In this document: piece after piece, positions 47,554-56,530 of the stretch
How the letters are laid out: each line of letters opens with the position of its first letter
How positions within the stretch are numbered: the stretch's first letter is position 1
From: Burkholderiales bacterium
GTDB lineage: Bacteria > Pseudomonadota > Gammaproteobacteria > Burkholderiales > Burkholderiaceae_C
Direction of reading: 5' to 3'
Assembly: GCA_947508055.1 (NCBI GenBank)
Contig: CANNRR010000003.1
Coordinates: forward strand, 1 to 56,530
DNA: 56,530 nucleotides
Made by a program: the position numbers and the translations under genes
The notes under the pieces: model-generated
The model's input: the letters and a program-made list of their open reading frames with translations, nothing else
Database searches by the model: none
What the model was told of the DNA's origin: nothing

Positions 47554-48744
47554 CTATTCCAGACGCAGTACGCCGTCGCGCTGCATGGCGTTGATATCCG
47601 CTTCACCATAGCCCAGGCTCAACAAAATCTCGGCTCCATGCTCGCCTAGACGCGGCGGATTCAACCGCATCCCGGGGCGCTCGCCCCCCAACGTGATCGG
47701 TAGCAACGGGACCTTCGTTTCTCGTCCATCGGGCAGCGTCAGCGGAGCCAGCCCGCCGGTCTGCAACAGGTGCGGGTCGTCAAACAAGTATTGCGGATCG
47801 GTAATCGGTGCAAACGGCAAACCGTGCTGTTCAAACAGTCCAGCCAACTCTGCTGACGTGTGCTGTGCCATACGTTCGCGCATCTGCGGAATCAGCCAAT
47901 CTCTGGCGCGCACCCTGTCATTGTTGGTGACCAGGCGCGCATCCTGCTGCCAGTCGCCGTAGCCAAAGGCCTTACAGAAAATGCCCCACTGCGTGTCTCC
48001 CACTACGGCCAGAAAGATTTGCTCGCTGTTCTTGACGCTGAACACGTCGTAAATGCCCCAGGGCGAGATGCGCTCCGGCATGGGCGCGGCGGCCTTGCCG
48101 GTCACCGCAAACTGCATCATGTGCTGGGCCACCAGAAAAATGTTGTTTTCGAACAGGGCGGACTGCACCTCCTGCCCCCTGCCGGTTGTCGCACGCTGCA
48201 TCAGCGCCGCCATGGCGCCAATCGCGCCAAACATGCCGCCCATGATGTCGTTCACACTCGAGCCGGCCCGCAGCGGGTCACCGGGCCGCCCAGTCATGTA
48301 GGCCAGGCCGCCCATCATCTGCACCACCTCGTCCAGCGCCGTGCGGTGGTCGTAGGGTCCGGGAAGAAATCCCTTGTGACTCACATAAATCAGTCGTTCG
48401 TCGTTTTTGCTCAGGGTGGCGTAATCCAGGCCCAGCTTTTGCATGGTTTCGGTCTTGAAGTTCTCACTCACAACATCGGCGGTGGCGATCAGGCGCAGGA
48501 CCACTTCGCGTCCCTTTTCACTGTGTAGATCTATCGCCAGACTTTTCTTGTTGCGGTTGAACAAGGGATAAAAGCCGGCGCCGCTGCCCAACAGCTTGCG
48601 CGTGCTATCACCCGCCAGCGGCTCGACCTTGATGACATCGGCACCCAAATCTGCCAGCACCATGCCGCAGGTGGGACCCATCACCATGTGGGTGAACTCG
48701 ACCACGCGAATGCCTTCGAGGGGAAGTGGCTTGGAATCAGTCAT
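47554..48744 (-). CDS. Class III CoA-transferase (CaiB/BaiF family)
   Basis: A 396-residue CoA-transferase. I start it at 48744 ([19 protein letters not shown]), though the frame runs open far upstream across the divergent promoter. The signature is [20 protein letters not shown], then [17 protein letters not shown] and [19 protein letters not shown], where the Asp is the likely catalytic acyl-CoA nucleophile. Members move CoA between dicarboxylic, aromatic or bile acids. The substrate is unknown; the nearby malate synthase hints at C2-C4 acid metabolism. Confidence 0.85.
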   Translation of the reverse strand: MTDSKPLPLEGIRVVEFTHMVMGPTCGMVLADLGADVIKVEPLAGDSTRKLLGSGAGFYPLFNRNKKSLAIDLHSEKGREVVLRLIATADVVSENFKTETMQKLGLDYATLSKNDERLIYVSHKGFLPGPYDHRTALDEVVQMMGGLAYMTGRPGDPLRAGSSVNDIMGGMFGAIGAMAALMQRATTGRGQEVQSALFENNIFLVAQHMMQFAVTGKAAAPMPERISPWGIYDVFSVKNSEQIFLAVVGDTQWGIFCKAFGYGDWQQDARLVTNNDRVRARDWLIPQMRERMAQHTSAELAGLFEQHGLPFAPITDPQYLFDDPHLLQTGGLAPLTLPDGRETKVPLLPITLGGERPGMRLNPPRLGEHGAEILLSLGYGEADINAMQRDGVLRLE

Positions 48745-48767
48745 GGTGTCCGCTATTACAGCCATAT

Positions 48768-48788
48768 TTATCATTAATAGATTGATAA
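48768..48788. promoter_or_regulatory. Candidate operator dyad between CoA-transferase and glcB
   Basis: TTATCA, nine bases, then TGATAA: a perfect 6-bp inverted repeat in an AT-rich island (48745-48830) that lies between two divergent genes. It could be a regulator site shared by both. Spacing does not give an exact T-N11-A LysR box, so the bound protein is open. Confidence 0.4.
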
Positions 48789-48913
48789 TTATCCATATAG
48801 TATTCTTATTAAGGATGGAATACAGTACGCAACTAGCTAAGATCATTTGCGCGCCTGCCAAAATGGTGCTGCCCATTCCCCCCTGCTTCGATTTATTGGA
48901 AAGACCCACTCTC

Positions 48914-51142
48914 ATGTCCATTGCATCCACACCCCGCACCCATGCCAAGGGCCTGCAAGTCGCCAACGTCCTGCACCGGTTCATTGAAGACAAAGTCTTG
49001 CCCGGAACCGGCGTATCGCCCGATGCATTCTGGACCGGTTTTGACGCGCTAGTGTCTGACCTCGCTCCCAAAAACGCGGCTCTATTGGCCGAGCGCGACC
49101 GCTTGCAAACCGAAATGGACAGCTGGCACAAAGTAAACCCGGGCCCCATCAGTGATATGCCCGCCTACCGTGCCCACCTGGAAAAGATTGGCTATCTGGT
49201 TGCGAGCCCCAAAAAGGCCAAGATCAATACCTTCAATGTCGACGCTGAACTGGCCAAGCAAGCCGGCCCCCAACTCGTGGTGCCCATCACCAATGCCCGC
49301 TACGCGCTGAACGCCGCCAACGCGCGCTGGGGCAGTCTGTACGACGCACTGTACGGCACCGACGTGATCTCAGAGGACAAGGGCTGCGAGAAGGCTGGCC
49401 CCAAGGGCTACAACCCAAAGCGCGGCAAAAAAGTGATTGAATACGCACGCTACGTACTGGACCGAACCGCCCCTCTGAAAAAGGGCTCGCACGTCGGCTC
49501 CACCGGTTACCGCGTCAACAAGGACGGCCATCTGGTTGTGTCATTGAAGGATGGCGGCACCTCCAAGCTGCAGGACAACAGCCAGTTCATCGGCTTCCAG
49601 GGTGACGCCAAGACCCCAACGTCGGTCCTGCTGCAGCACAACGGCCTGCACCTCGACCTGATCATCAACCGCACCACCGCCATCGGGAAGACCGACGCAG
49701 CCGGCGTATCAGACCTGATCGTGGAAGCCGCCCTGTCCACCATTCTGGACCTGGAAGACTCCGTGGCCGTGGTTGACGCCGACGACAAGGTTCTGGCCTA
49801 TAGCAACTGGCTGGGCATTCTGCAAGCCACGCTGGTGGAGAGCTTCGAGAAGGGTGGCAAGACGCTGACCCGTGGCCTCAACGCCGACCGCATCTACTCA
49901 GCCGCCAATGGAAAAGGCAAGGTCACGCTGCACGGCCGATCGCTGATGTTTGTGCGCAATGTGGGCCACCTGATGACCAACCCGGCCATCCTGTACACCG
50001 CCCGGGATGGCAGCACGCAAGAAATTCCCGAGGGCATCCTGGACGCCGTGGTCACCACCACCATCGCCATGCATGACCTCAGACGCACCAAGAAAGATGC
50101 CATCCGCAACTCGCGCAAGGGCTCGGTCTACATCGTCAAACCCAAGATGCACGGACCTGCCGAGGTCGGTTTCGCGGCCGAGTTGTTCACGCGTGTCGAG
50201 AAGATGTTGGGCTTGGCAAACAGCACCGTCAAGCTCGGCATCATGGACGAAGAGCGCCGCACCAGCGTCAACCTGAAGGCCTGCATCGCCGCTGCCAGCA
50301 GCCGTGTGGCCTTCATCAACACCGGCTTTTTAGACCGCACCGGCGATGAGATGCACACCGCCATGCACGCGGGAGCAATGATTCGCAAGGGCGACATGAA
50401 GACCAGCGCCTGGATTGCCGCCTATGAGAAGAACAACGTCCTGGTAGGCCTATCCTGTGGCCTGCGCGGCAAGGCGCAAATCGGCAAGGGCATGTGGGCC
50501 ATGCCCGACCTGATGAGGGGCATGATGGAGCAGAAAATTGCCCACCCTAAGGCCGGTGCCAACACCGCCTGGGTACCCAGCCCCACCGGCGCCACGCTGC
50601 ACGCACTGCACTACCACCAGGTGCTCGTAAGCGACATCCAGAAGGATCTGGAGAAGTCCAGCTACGAGAAAGCCCGTGACGGCATTTTGGCCAACCTGCT
50701 GCAAGTGCCCGTGACAGCCACGCCCAACTGGAGCGATGCCGAGAAGCAGCAAGAACTGGACAACAACGCACAGGGCATTCTGGGCTACGTCGTGCGCTGG
50801 GTCGACCAGGGCGTGGGCTGTTCCAAGGTGCCCGATATTCACAACATTGGTCTGATGGAAGACCGTGCCACGCTGCGTATCAGCAGCCAGCACATGGCCA
50901 ACTGGCTGCACCACGGTGTCGTCACCGAAACGCAAATCACCGAAACCTTCCAGCGCATGGCCGGGGTGGTGGACAAGCAAAACGCTGGTGACCCGCTGTA
51001 CAAAAACATGGCCGGCAACTTCCACACCAGCATGGCCTATCAGGCTGCCTGCGACCTGGTGATCAAGGGTCTGGTGCAACCCAGCGGTTACACCGAACCG
51101 CTTTTGCATGCGTGGCGCTTGAAGGTGAAGACGGCGGCGTAA
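48914..51142 (+). CDS. glcB: Malate synthase G
   Basis: Condenses glyoxylate with acetyl-CoA to malate, allowing growth on glycolate, acetate or allantoin-type carbon. It has 742 residues starting [19 protein letters not shown]. Isoform G features are [35 protein letters not shown] with the catalytic Arg, [20 protein letters not shown], and [20 protein letters not shown] with the catalytic Asp. It is divergent from the CoA-transferase and lies 34 nt from the converging MBL-fold gene. Confidence 0.97.
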   Translation: MSIASTPRTHAKGLQVANVLHRFIEDKVLPGTGVSPDAFWTGFDALVSDLAPKNAALLAERDRLQTEMDSWHKVNPGPISDMPAYRAHLEKIGYLVASPKKAKINTFNVDAELAKQAGPQLVVPITNARYALNAANARWGSLYDALYGTDVISEDKGCEKAGPKGYNPKRGKKVIEYARYVLDRTAPLKKGSHVGSTGYRVNKDGHLVVSLKDGGTSKLQDNSQFIGFQGDAKTPTSVLLQHNGLHLDLIINRTTAIGKTDAAGVSDLIVEAALSTILDLEDSVAVVDADDKVLAYSNWLGILQATLVESFEKGGKTLTRGLNADRIYSAANGKGKVTLHGRSLMFVRNVGHLMTNPAILYTARDGSTQEIPEGILDAVVTTTIAMHDLRRTKKDAIRNSRKGSVYIVKPKMHGPAEVGFAAELFTRVEKMLGLANSTVKLGIMDEERRTSVNLKACIAAASSRVAFINTGFLDRTGDEMHTAMHAGAMIRKGDMKTSAWIAAYEKNNVLVGLSCGLRGKAQIGKGMWAMPDLMRGMMEQKIAHPKAGANTAWVPSPTGATLHALHYHQVLVSDIQKDLEKSSYEKARDGILANLLQVPVTATPNWSDAEKQQELDNNAQGILGYVVRWVDQGVGCSKVPDIHNIGLMEDRATLRISSQHMANWLHHGVVTETQITETFQRMAGVVDKQNAGDPLYKNMAGNFHTSMAYQAACDLVIKGLVQPSGYTEPLLHAWRLKVKTAA

Positions 51143-51176
51143 GGTTTTTAACCAGCGTAGGCTACAGTACGACAGC

Positions 51177-52106
51177 TCATCCGGCGTTGTAAATCATCAG
51201 CCCGTCGCTGGTGGCCGCCCCCACCCGCACCAGATCGTCGATCAACCCATTCACCCACAGTTGCATGTCGATTTGCTGAAAATGCTTTTGGTGAATCTGC
51301 GCAAAGTAGGTTGTTGCCTGCGCCCACGCGATCAGGCTGTGCCGCGGCTGGCTCTGCAACTCCAGCAGCTTGAACTTCAGCAGCACCTTGGCCGCATGCA
51401 CGATGTGCCAAGACGGGTTCTCGGCAAAGCTGCGCAGGCGCGCGCGGGCGGCGGCAATTGACACTGCCACACTGGCAAACACGGACCCATGGCCTGGAAT
51501 CACCACGGCGGGGGACAGCGTCTCTATCAGGTCCAGCGTCAAACCCACCTCGTCAAATGCCTCCACGCCTTCGAGTTCCGGAAAGACAACGCCGAAGCCA
51601 CGTTCCCACAGCGCATCAGCTGATATAAGCGCGCGAGAAGCCGGCTCAAACAGAATGACCGAATGCGGGTCATGGCCAGGCGCGGCATGCACCTGCCACA
51701 GAGTGTCGCCCAGGCGCATCTCCGTGCCGGGCTGTAGCACCGCATCAAACCGAAACTGATGGCAGGTCTGCCCGGTAGGCGTATAGGTCAGCGCTTCGGG
51801 GTTCCAGTCTTTTACAAACGATGCGTGCCCCGGTGGAATAAAGGTTTGCATGTCGGGATAGGCCTGCTGCAGCGCTGCGTTGCCGCCGCAGTGGTCGCTG
51901 TGCAGGTGGGTATTCAGCAGTAGTTCCATCGGGCGGCCGTTCAGCGCGGAATCAACCAGTGCCAGCGTCTGCGAAGCGTGGGTGCTATAGCCACTGTCCA
52001 CCAGTGCACAAGACTCGCGACCGCGAATCAAAATATTGTTCGACGATAGCCAACCGCGCTCAAATACAGTGACGCCGACGGGAAGTGTGGGGGTGTTCGA
52101 TGGCAT
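51177..52106 (-). CDS. MBL-fold metallohydrolase
   Basis: A 309-residue protein of the metallo-beta-lactamase fold. The metal motif HXHXDH is NTHLHSDHCGG, with further ligands in APGHDPHS, SADALWERG and VIPGHGSVF. The C-terminal about 90 residues add a helical region, QSQPRHSLIAWAQATTYFA. The family includes glyoxalases II, lactonases and many others, so the substrate is unknown. It converges on glcB. Confidence 0.82.
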   Translation of the reverse strand: MPSNTPTLPVGVTVFERGWLSSNNILIRGRESCALVDSGYSTHASQTLALVDSALNGRPMELLLNTHLHSDHCGGNAALQQAYPDMQTFIPPGHASFVKDWNPEALTYTPTGQTCHQFRFDAVLQPGTEMRLGDTLWQVHAAPGHDPHSVILFEPASRALISADALWERGFGVVFPELEGVEAFDEVGLTLDLIETLSPAVVIPGHGSVFASVAVSIAAARARLRSFAENPSWHIVHAAKVLLKFKLLELQSQPRHSLIAWAQATTYFAQIHQKHFQQIDMQLWVNGLIDDLVRVGAATSDGLMIYNAG

Positions 52107-52132
52107 GGAGCGAGTATCGACGCCACAGGCCC

Positions 52133-52576
52133 CTAATTAAGCGCCTCCAGGTAATCCAAAAATAGATGCGGGTCACAGCCCCTGAGGTTTAACCATTCCC
52201 TATGGTCACCCAGCATATGAACCTGCACATCGGTACGGGCAATATCCAGCCCCCCCATACTCGCGGTTTCAATGATGTTCTTCACTTTTGATGCGACAGG
52301 GTCTGACTTTGTCATCGGCACCAATACCCAGAATGTTGTTCCCGTCCGGGTAATCGCGTCAGTATCTCTAAAACATTGCTCCAGACACCCCATGACTTCG
52401 CCAAGGCGATTAGCAGCATCCATAGCGCCGAAGCATGAATCCATAACGTCCCGAGAGTTGTATTCGATCTGAATTAGCCCCGAATGGAGGGTGTCTTCGT
52501 ATCGCTTTTCCAGCGCAAGGGCCCAACCCAGCAGCGCGAAAAATCTTTCACCGGAACTCAATTGCGGCAGATCCAT
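52133..52576 (-). CDS. Degenerate GGDEF-like domain protein
   Basis: A 147-residue soluble protein. By eye it follows a GGDEF fold: the strand GLIQIEYNSRDVMDSC, helix LGEVMGCLEQCFRDTDAI, then TRTGTTFWVLVPM, where a cyclase would have RLGGDEFAVLLP. The signature residues are replaced (GTTFW), so it cannot be an active diguanylate cyclase, though it may bind a partner or nucleotide. It is divergent from an HDOD gene with 171 nt between starts. The family assignment is a structural guess and needs a profile search. Confidence 0.55.
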   Translation of the reverse strand: MDLPQLSSGERFFALLGWALALEKRYEDTLHSGLIQIEYNSRDVMDSCFGAMDAANRLGEVMGCLEQCFRDTDAITRTGTTFWVLVPMTKSDPVASKVKNIIETASMGGLDIARTDVQVHMLGDHREWLNLRGCDPHLFLDYLEALN

Positions 52577-52747
52577 GGATTCCTCCCTATTCTTGGGAGC
52601 ACTTTACACCACTCCGTGACAGCACTGGCACATAACTGCGGGGAATCCTGGCGACAATTGTTGGGGTTGGGTAGCAGACGTCAGTGGCGAGTACAGGTTG
52701 TGCGCTATAACCGTTCCACACTAGATCAGAAATTCTTAGGGACAACT

Positions 52748-53626
52748 ATGTCGGTAGCAATCACTGCACTCGAAGCTGAAAGTCAAATGAGTGCAGCCGC
52801 CTTGGGCGGATTGATCAAGGACATTCCCATTCCCCCGCGACCCATCATCGTGCAGCAAATGCAGGAGGAAATGGCCAAGTCCGACCCCGACATGCGTCGT
52901 ATCGCACAGATCATCGCCCAAGATGTCGGACTGAGCGTTGCAGTTCTTAAAACGGTCAATTCACCCATCTATGGCCTGAGCAGGCGCGCCGAGTCCGTTG
53001 ATCAAGCTGTCGGTTTGATCGGATTAAAGCAACTTGGAATATTGGTGGCAGCGCTGGCTTTGCGTAGCCTCCTTAAAGGCGACAGCAATGCGCTAGGACG
53101 CTTCTACGACACCTCGGCACGCCGAGCCCAGGCCATGACCCGCATCGCCAAACTCACTGGCTTGGTCGATGTCGCACTGGCACAAACGTTTGGCCTGTTT
53201 TGCGACGTTGGCATCCCGCTGCTCATGCACAGATTCCCTGCCTACGTTCAAACCCTCAAGGTGGCCAACGAAGACAGGGAACGCTCTTTTACCGCAATCG
53301 AACAAGACGCCCACCATACCGACCACGCACTGATTGGCGCAATGATGGCCAGGACATGGTGTCTCCCGGTTAACGTAGCCCTGGCGATTCGACTACACCA
53401 CGACTATGAAGTATTTTTGGACCCCAAGGTCCCCCGTGAAGTGGCACGAATGATCTCTATGAACATTCTTACCGAAGAGGCTATACAGCGCTATGCCCAA
53501 ATCCACTCGAATGCCGAGTGGAGCAAGGGTGGCGACTATGTGGCTAGCACCCTGGCAATGGATCCGGCTGAAGTCGAAGAGTGGATCGGGCAGTTGGTAG
53601 AGGCCTTCGACGGCGGTTTGGAATAG
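52748..53626 (+). CDS. HDOD-domain protein
   Basis: A 292-residue protein with an HDOD domain (about residues 25-225), a catalytically silent relative of HD hydrolases found in bacterial signalling. Motifs are IPPRPIIVQQMQEEMAKSD, IIAQDVGLSVAVLKTVNSP, and VDQAVGLIGLKQLGILVAA. The start is ATG at 52748 (MSVAITALEAES). It has no attached receiver or output domain. The neighbour with a GGDEF-like fold suggests a c-di-GMP-related or motility circuit, by context only. Confidence 0.82.
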   Translation: MSVAITALEAESQMSAAALGGLIKDIPIPPRPIIVQQMQEEMAKSDPDMRRIAQIIAQDVGLSVAVLKTVNSPIYGLSRRAESVDQAVGLIGLKQLGILVAALALRSLLKGDSNALGRFYDTSARRAQAMTRIAKLTGLVDVALAQTFGLFCDVGIPLLMHRFPAYVQTLKVANEDRERSFTAIEQDAHHTDHALIGAMMARTWCLPVNVALAIRLHHDYEVFLDPKVPREVARMISMNILTEEAIQRYAQIHSNAEWSKGGDYVASTLAMDPAEVEEWIGQLVEAFDGGLE

Positions 53627-53707
53627 GCCGAGCCACAAAACGCGATCATTCCAACCCGCCACCGTTGCTCCGTTAGGTGCAGGGCAGCGGTAGCAGGAAT
53701 GTCAGGG

Positions 53708-54088
53708 TCACTCAATTTGGTGCAGCGAAGCCAGATTGATCAGCGCCGACACTACGTCAGACTTGAAGCCCACACGCCGTTGCCCGTCCTGGTGGCCACC
53801 ACTCAAGATCAATTTCTGAATATATTCCACGCAGTCGCGGTGGCCCCAAAACTTCTCGATAGCCAGTGCAATGCGCACATGGTGCTCCGCGATGATGGCC
53901 ATTTCGTGGTCAATCCGCGCCTGCAAAGGCCGCTCATGCAGCGGCAAAGGGCGTGTCGGCAAGTCATCTTCCTCCCATTGCAATGAGGGGAAACCGGTCT
54001 CGACAAACCGCGAGTCGTTGGGATCGTGTACCAGAAAAAACCCTGCATAAATGAATGGACGCCGGACCGTATTATTCCGCAAGTTCAA
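53708..54088 (-). CDS. Conserved-looking 126-residue protein, unknown function
   Basis: A 126-codon gene whose composition fits the neighbourhood. It contains RRPFIYAGFFLVHDPNDSRF, a Pro-rich patch DLPTRPLPLHERPLQARID, and an acid/basic helical C-terminus ending DVVSALINLASLHQIE. No membrane segment, signal peptide or known motif is seen. It is divergent from amn with only 38 nt between start codons, so the amn promoter would overlap this gene. Confidence 0.55.
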   Translation of the reverse strand: MNLRNNTVRRPFIYAGFFLVHDPNDSRFVETGFPSLQWEEDDLPTRPLPLHERPLQARIDHEMAIIAEHHVRIALAIEKFWGHRDCVEYIQKLILSGGHQDGQRRVGFKSDVVSALINLASLHQIE

Positions 54089-54126
54089 ACCAGACCGCCT
54101 GGCTCCATCCGCGGCACAATATACCT

Positions 54127-55620
54127 ATGCCAAATCTTCCTCCATTCATTGCCCCTGAACGATTTACCGACGCCGCTTCGGCGCTGGCCCAGGTCATACG
54201 CATCTACGACGGCAGCATCGCGCACTTGCGCCTGGCCATGCAGCGCTTTGTGGCCGGTGAGGACGGCATGGCCCATGTGCGAGCCTGCTACCCGCTGGTG
54301 CGCATCCACACCGACACAGTGTCGCGCACCATCTCCCCAGAGAGCGCGCGCCTGAGCTACGGCTTTGTGGCGGGCCCCGGACGGTTTGAGACCACGCTGA
54401 CCCGCCCCGACCTGTACTACGACTATTACCTGGACCAGTTCAACCTGCTGCTGCAAAACCACGAAGTTGAGCTTGAGGTAGGAACCAGCTCGCAGCCGAT
54501 CCCCGTGCATTTCTCATTTGCGGAGAACGACCACGTCGAGGGCAATATGCCCGCCCAGCGCCGCACTCTCATGCGCGACGTGTTTGACCTGCCCGACCTG
54601 GCCGCCATGGACGATGGCATTGCCAACGGCACCCACCAGCCGCGCCCGGGCGAGCCCCAACCACTGGCCTTATTTACGGCGCCCCGGGTCGACTACTCGC
54701 TGCACCGGCTGCGCCACTACACGGGCACCCGGCCAGAACATTTCCAGAACTTCGTGCTGTTTACCAACTACCAGTTCTACGTTGACGAGTTCATTACTCT
54801 GGGACATGCCGCCATGCAAGACCCCGCTAGTGAATACACCGCCTTCATCGAACCGGGCAACGTCGTCACAAGACGCGTTGGTTTGAGCCCCGAAGCCATC
54901 GACGCTCTTGGCAAAGAGCCACCGCGCCTGCCACAGATGCCGGGCTATCACCTGGTACGCGCCGACCGTGCTGGCATCACCATGGTCAACATTGGGGTGG
55001 GCCCGGCCAACGCCAAGAACATCACCGATCACATTGCCGTGCTGCGCCCGCACGCCTGGATCATGTTGGGCCACTGCGCCGGCCTGCGCAACAGCCAGCA
55101 ACTGGGCGACTACGTGCTGGCCCACGGCTATGTCCGCGAAGACCATGTGCTGGACGAGGAACTGCCACTGTGGGTACCCATTCCGGCGCTGGCTGAAATT
55201 CAGGTCGCGCTGGAGCAGGCCGTGTCCGAGGTCACCCAGCTCAAAGGCCCGGAGTTGAAAAGTATCATGCGCACCGGCACCGTGGCCAGTACCGACAACC
55301 GCAACTGGGAACTGCTGCCCGACAACCAGCCGCAGCGCCGCTTCAGTCAGAGCCGTGCCGTGGCACTGGACATGGAGAGCGCCACCATTGCCGCCAACGG
55401 ATTCCGATTCCGCGTGCCCTACGGCACCTTGCTGTGTGTCAGCGACAAGCCACTGCATGGTGAAATCAAGCTGCCCGGCATGGCCAACCACTTTTACCGC
55501 GAGCGTGTCGACCAGCACCTGCGCATCGGCATGCGCGCGGTTGAACTGCTGCGCGCCCAGGGTTCCGATCAACTGCACAGCCGCAAATTGCGCAGCTTCT
55601 CGGAAGTCGCGTTTCAGTAG
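54127..55620 (+). CDS. amn: AMP nucleosidase
   Basis: Hydrolyses AMP to adenine and ribose 5-phosphate, adjusting adenylate pools. It has 497 residues from the ATG at 54127 (MPNLPPFIAPERFTD). The N-terminal regulatory domain includes YGFVAGPGRFETTLTRPDLY, and the catalytic phosphorylase-like domain includes MVNIGVGPANAKNITDHIAV, IMLGHCAGLRNSQQLGDYVL and ALDMESATIAANGFR. Its length is close to the E. coli enzyme (484). Confidence 0.95.
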   Translation: MPNLPPFIAPERFTDAASALAQVIRIYDGSIAHLRLAMQRFVAGEDGMAHVRACYPLVRIHTDTVSRTISPESARLSYGFVAGPGRFETTLTRPDLYYDYYLDQFNLLLQNHEVELEVGTSSQPIPVHFSFAENDHVEGNMPAQRRTLMRDVFDLPDLAAMDDGIANGTHQPRPGEPQPLALFTAPRVDYSLHRLRHYTGTRPEHFQNFVLFTNYQFYVDEFITLGHAAMQDPASEYTAFIEPGNVVTRRVGLSPEAIDALGKEPPRLPQMPGYHLVRADRAGITMVNIGVGPANAKNITDHIAVLRPHAWIMLGHCAGLRNSQQLGDYVLAHGYVREDHVLDEELPLWVPIPALAEIQVALEQAVSEVTQLKGPELKSIMRTGTVASTDNRNWELLPDNQPQRRFSQSRAVALDMESATIAANGFRFRVPYGTLLCVSDKPLHGEIKLPGMANHFYRERVDQHLRIGMRAVELLRAQGSDQLHSRKLRSFSEVAFQ

Positions 55621-55654
55621 GATCTGTGCACCGGGCCTGACGTTGATCCGCCCA

Positions 55655-56293
55655 TCATTGCCCTTCTGTTGGCGAATACCGGGTTTCCAGGCCGTCAAAG
55701 CAGGTGCTAAGCACCAGAGCGACGATTTGGTCGTTGGTGTACAACTCGCCCATTTTCAGGAATTCCAGAACCGGGTCGCAGGCGCGTGCATACAGTGTGT
55801 ACAGCACTGCAATGGACGGGAGCTTGGGATTGATTGCGCCTTGCGCCTGAGCCGCCTCAATCCAAGCACCCAACCGATCGCTCACGTCCATCAAACCATC
55901 CATATAGTCTTTACTTCCCATCAGAGTGGTACGCAGGCTGGAGTTTTGGCTCGGTAGGGAGGGCATTTCGCCGGCCAGCTTCAGGCCCATGGTCCAGGCC
56001 ACCACGCTGCGCAACTTGTCCACGGCGGAAGACTCGGCGGGCAATGTGTCCAAAAATGCCTGCGCCCGGCGCATGACCGACACCATGGCCGCCGCCGCCA
56101 GGTCTTCCTTGCTGGGAAAGTGCTTGTACAGGCTGGCTTTGGCAATGCCGACATCGGCGGCCACTTCGTCCACCGTCATGGCCTCAAAGCCCTTTTCCGC
56201 CAGCAGGCGGTTTACCGACTGGATGATGGCGTCCTCTCGCGCCAGCAGCATTTGTGCCTTGAAAGAAACCTTGGTGGGAGTAGTGCTAGTCAT
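55655..56293 (-). CDS. TetR/AcrR-family transcriptional regulator
   Basis: A 212-residue TetR-type regulator. The N-terminal DNA-binding helices are at about 20-65, with MTVDEVAADVGIAKASLYKHF as recognition region, followed by a divergent ligand-binding domain. It is divergent from an FAD-binding oxidoreductase gene across a 118-nt AT-rich gap, so it probably represses itself and that gene. Confidence 0.88.
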   Translation of the reverse strand: MTSTTPTKVSFKAQMLLAREDAIIQSVNRLLAEKGFEAMTVDEVAADVGIAKASLYKHFPSKEDLAAAAMVSVMRRAQAFLDTLPAESSAVDKLRSVVAWTMGLKLAGEMPSLPSQNSSLRTTLMGSKDYMDGLMDVSDRLGAWIEAAQAQGAINPKLPSIAVLYTLYARACDPVLEFLKMGELYTNDQIVALVLSTCFDGLETRYSPTEGQ

Positions 56294-56411
56294 GCGACAA
56301 ATTGTATACGCTTGAGTTGTGAAATAGAATGTATTGATGATAAAAATACTTGTCAGTAATAATAAATACTGTTTGGTATAGAATTGGTTTCATCAATTTA
56401 AAGGAGTGCGC
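56294..56411. promoter_or_regulatory. AT-rich divergent promoter region
   Basis: A markedly AT-rich stretch between the TetR gene and the oxidoreductase. It contains TATAGAAT (56377-56384), several AT runs, and CAGTA-n8-TACTG, a small inverted repeat at about 56355-56372. This could be the operator of the TetR protein. AAGGAG ends five nt before the GTG at 56412. Confidence 0.45.
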
Positions 56412-56530
56412 GTGTCGATCAAAGTGGCCATTGTGGGTTCGGGCATTTCTGGCTTGGCAGCAGCCCATGCGCTGCGAGGCAAGGCTGACATCACGCTGCT
56501 GGAGGCCGGCGAATATTTTGGCGGTCACAC
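56412..56530 (+). CDS. FAD-binding oxidoreductase, 5' end only
   Basis: Partial gene cut by the window end; 39 codons are visible. It begins with GTG and encodes VSIKVAIVGSGISGLAAAHA followed by ITLLEAGEYFGGHT. This is a Rossmann dinucleotide-binding motif (GXGXXG) with the downstream Glu of FAD-dependent oxidoreductases. The form GEYFGGHT resembles the COG2907 predicted amine-oxidase-like proteins, but the assignment beyond FAD-binding is not safe from this fragment. Confidence 0.75.
   Translation, partial: MSIKVAIVGSGISGLAAAHALRGKADITLLEAGEYFGGH

Noticed and set aside
48596-48913. Extended glcB start
   Set aside because: The extension runs through the divergent CoA-transferase gene and its AT-rich promoter; MSIASTP at 48914 is the family-like start.
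48745-49149. Extended CoA-transferase start
   Set aside because: It would run through the AT-rich divergent promoter and into glcB; the family core begins just after 48744.
54670-55698. 342-codon minus-strand frame opposite amn
   Set aside because: Antisense shadow; composition and lack of motifs do not support a protein.

Overview
The window is from a betaproteobacterium, most likely family Comamonadaceae (Rhodoferax/Polaromonas-like). The evidence is the GC-rich coding style, the gene orders mraZ-to-lpxC and secY-infA-rpmJ-rpsM-rpsK-rpsD-rpoA-rplQ, a DksA of the single-cysteine type, an HslV with a six-residue propeptide, and a short intergenic repeat family of the kind I associate with this family. 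The genus is inferred from recalled sequence style, not from a search. No rRNA, CRISPR array, prophage or insertion sequence was seen. Almost everything is chromosomal core.

Layout: (1) 321-4151, minus strand: rodA, then a NarL-type response regulator and a membrane histidine kinase that overlap by 4 nt. (2) 4307-10374, plus strand: an RNase II-family gene, a TonB-like protein and mtgA joined by 4-nt overlaps, then plsC-cdsA (phospholipid synthesis) and ruvC. (3) 10543-29407, minus strand: the complete division and cell-wall cluster mraZ-rsmH-ftsL-ftsI-murE-murF-mraY-murD-ftsW-murG-murC-ddl-ftsQ-ftsA-ftsZ-lpxC. It ends with a 58-codon membrane protein gene not previously listed here. A promoter and four 10-bp-spaced GTG boxes precede mraZ. 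(4) 29734-35971, minus: hslV-hslU, a 606-residue STAS-domain protein, dksA with a very long Lys/Ala/Pro tail, and a COG0523 metal-chaperone-type GTPase. (5) 36428-45444, minus: initiator tRNA-fMet, the alpha and spc ribosomal protein operons and secY, starting at rplN from its own promoter. (6) 45752-56530, both strands: proC, a LysR regulator, a class III CoA-transferase, malate synthase G, an MBL-fold hydrolase, a degenerate GGDEF protein facing an HDOD protein, an orphan 126-residue protein, AMP nucleosidase, a TetR regulator, and the start of an FAD-binding oxidoreductase cut by the window end.

How it works together: regions 1-3 build the envelope. MraY, MurG and MurC-F make lipid II, which RodA, FtsW, FtsI and MtgA polymerise. 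FtsZ/A/Q/L organise the septum, LpxC commits to lipid A, and PlsC/CdsA supply phospholipid. Regions 4-5 are protein synthesis and its stress control. Region 6 is central metabolism with local regulators.

The most unusual signal is a small repeat, consensus roughly GCTAYnAAA-n4-GAGCG...CGCA...ACGGGGGCTA-AGGC. It sits in intergenic gaps at 9772, 10499 and 46573 and also lies in frame inside the 3' parts of murC and murG. There it supplies C-terminal residues, and at some sites it touches neighbouring start or stop codons. Other points worth a look are the histone-H1-like tail on DksA, the Cys-poor DksA beside a His-rich zinc-type GTPase, and the GGDEF relic paired with HDOD.
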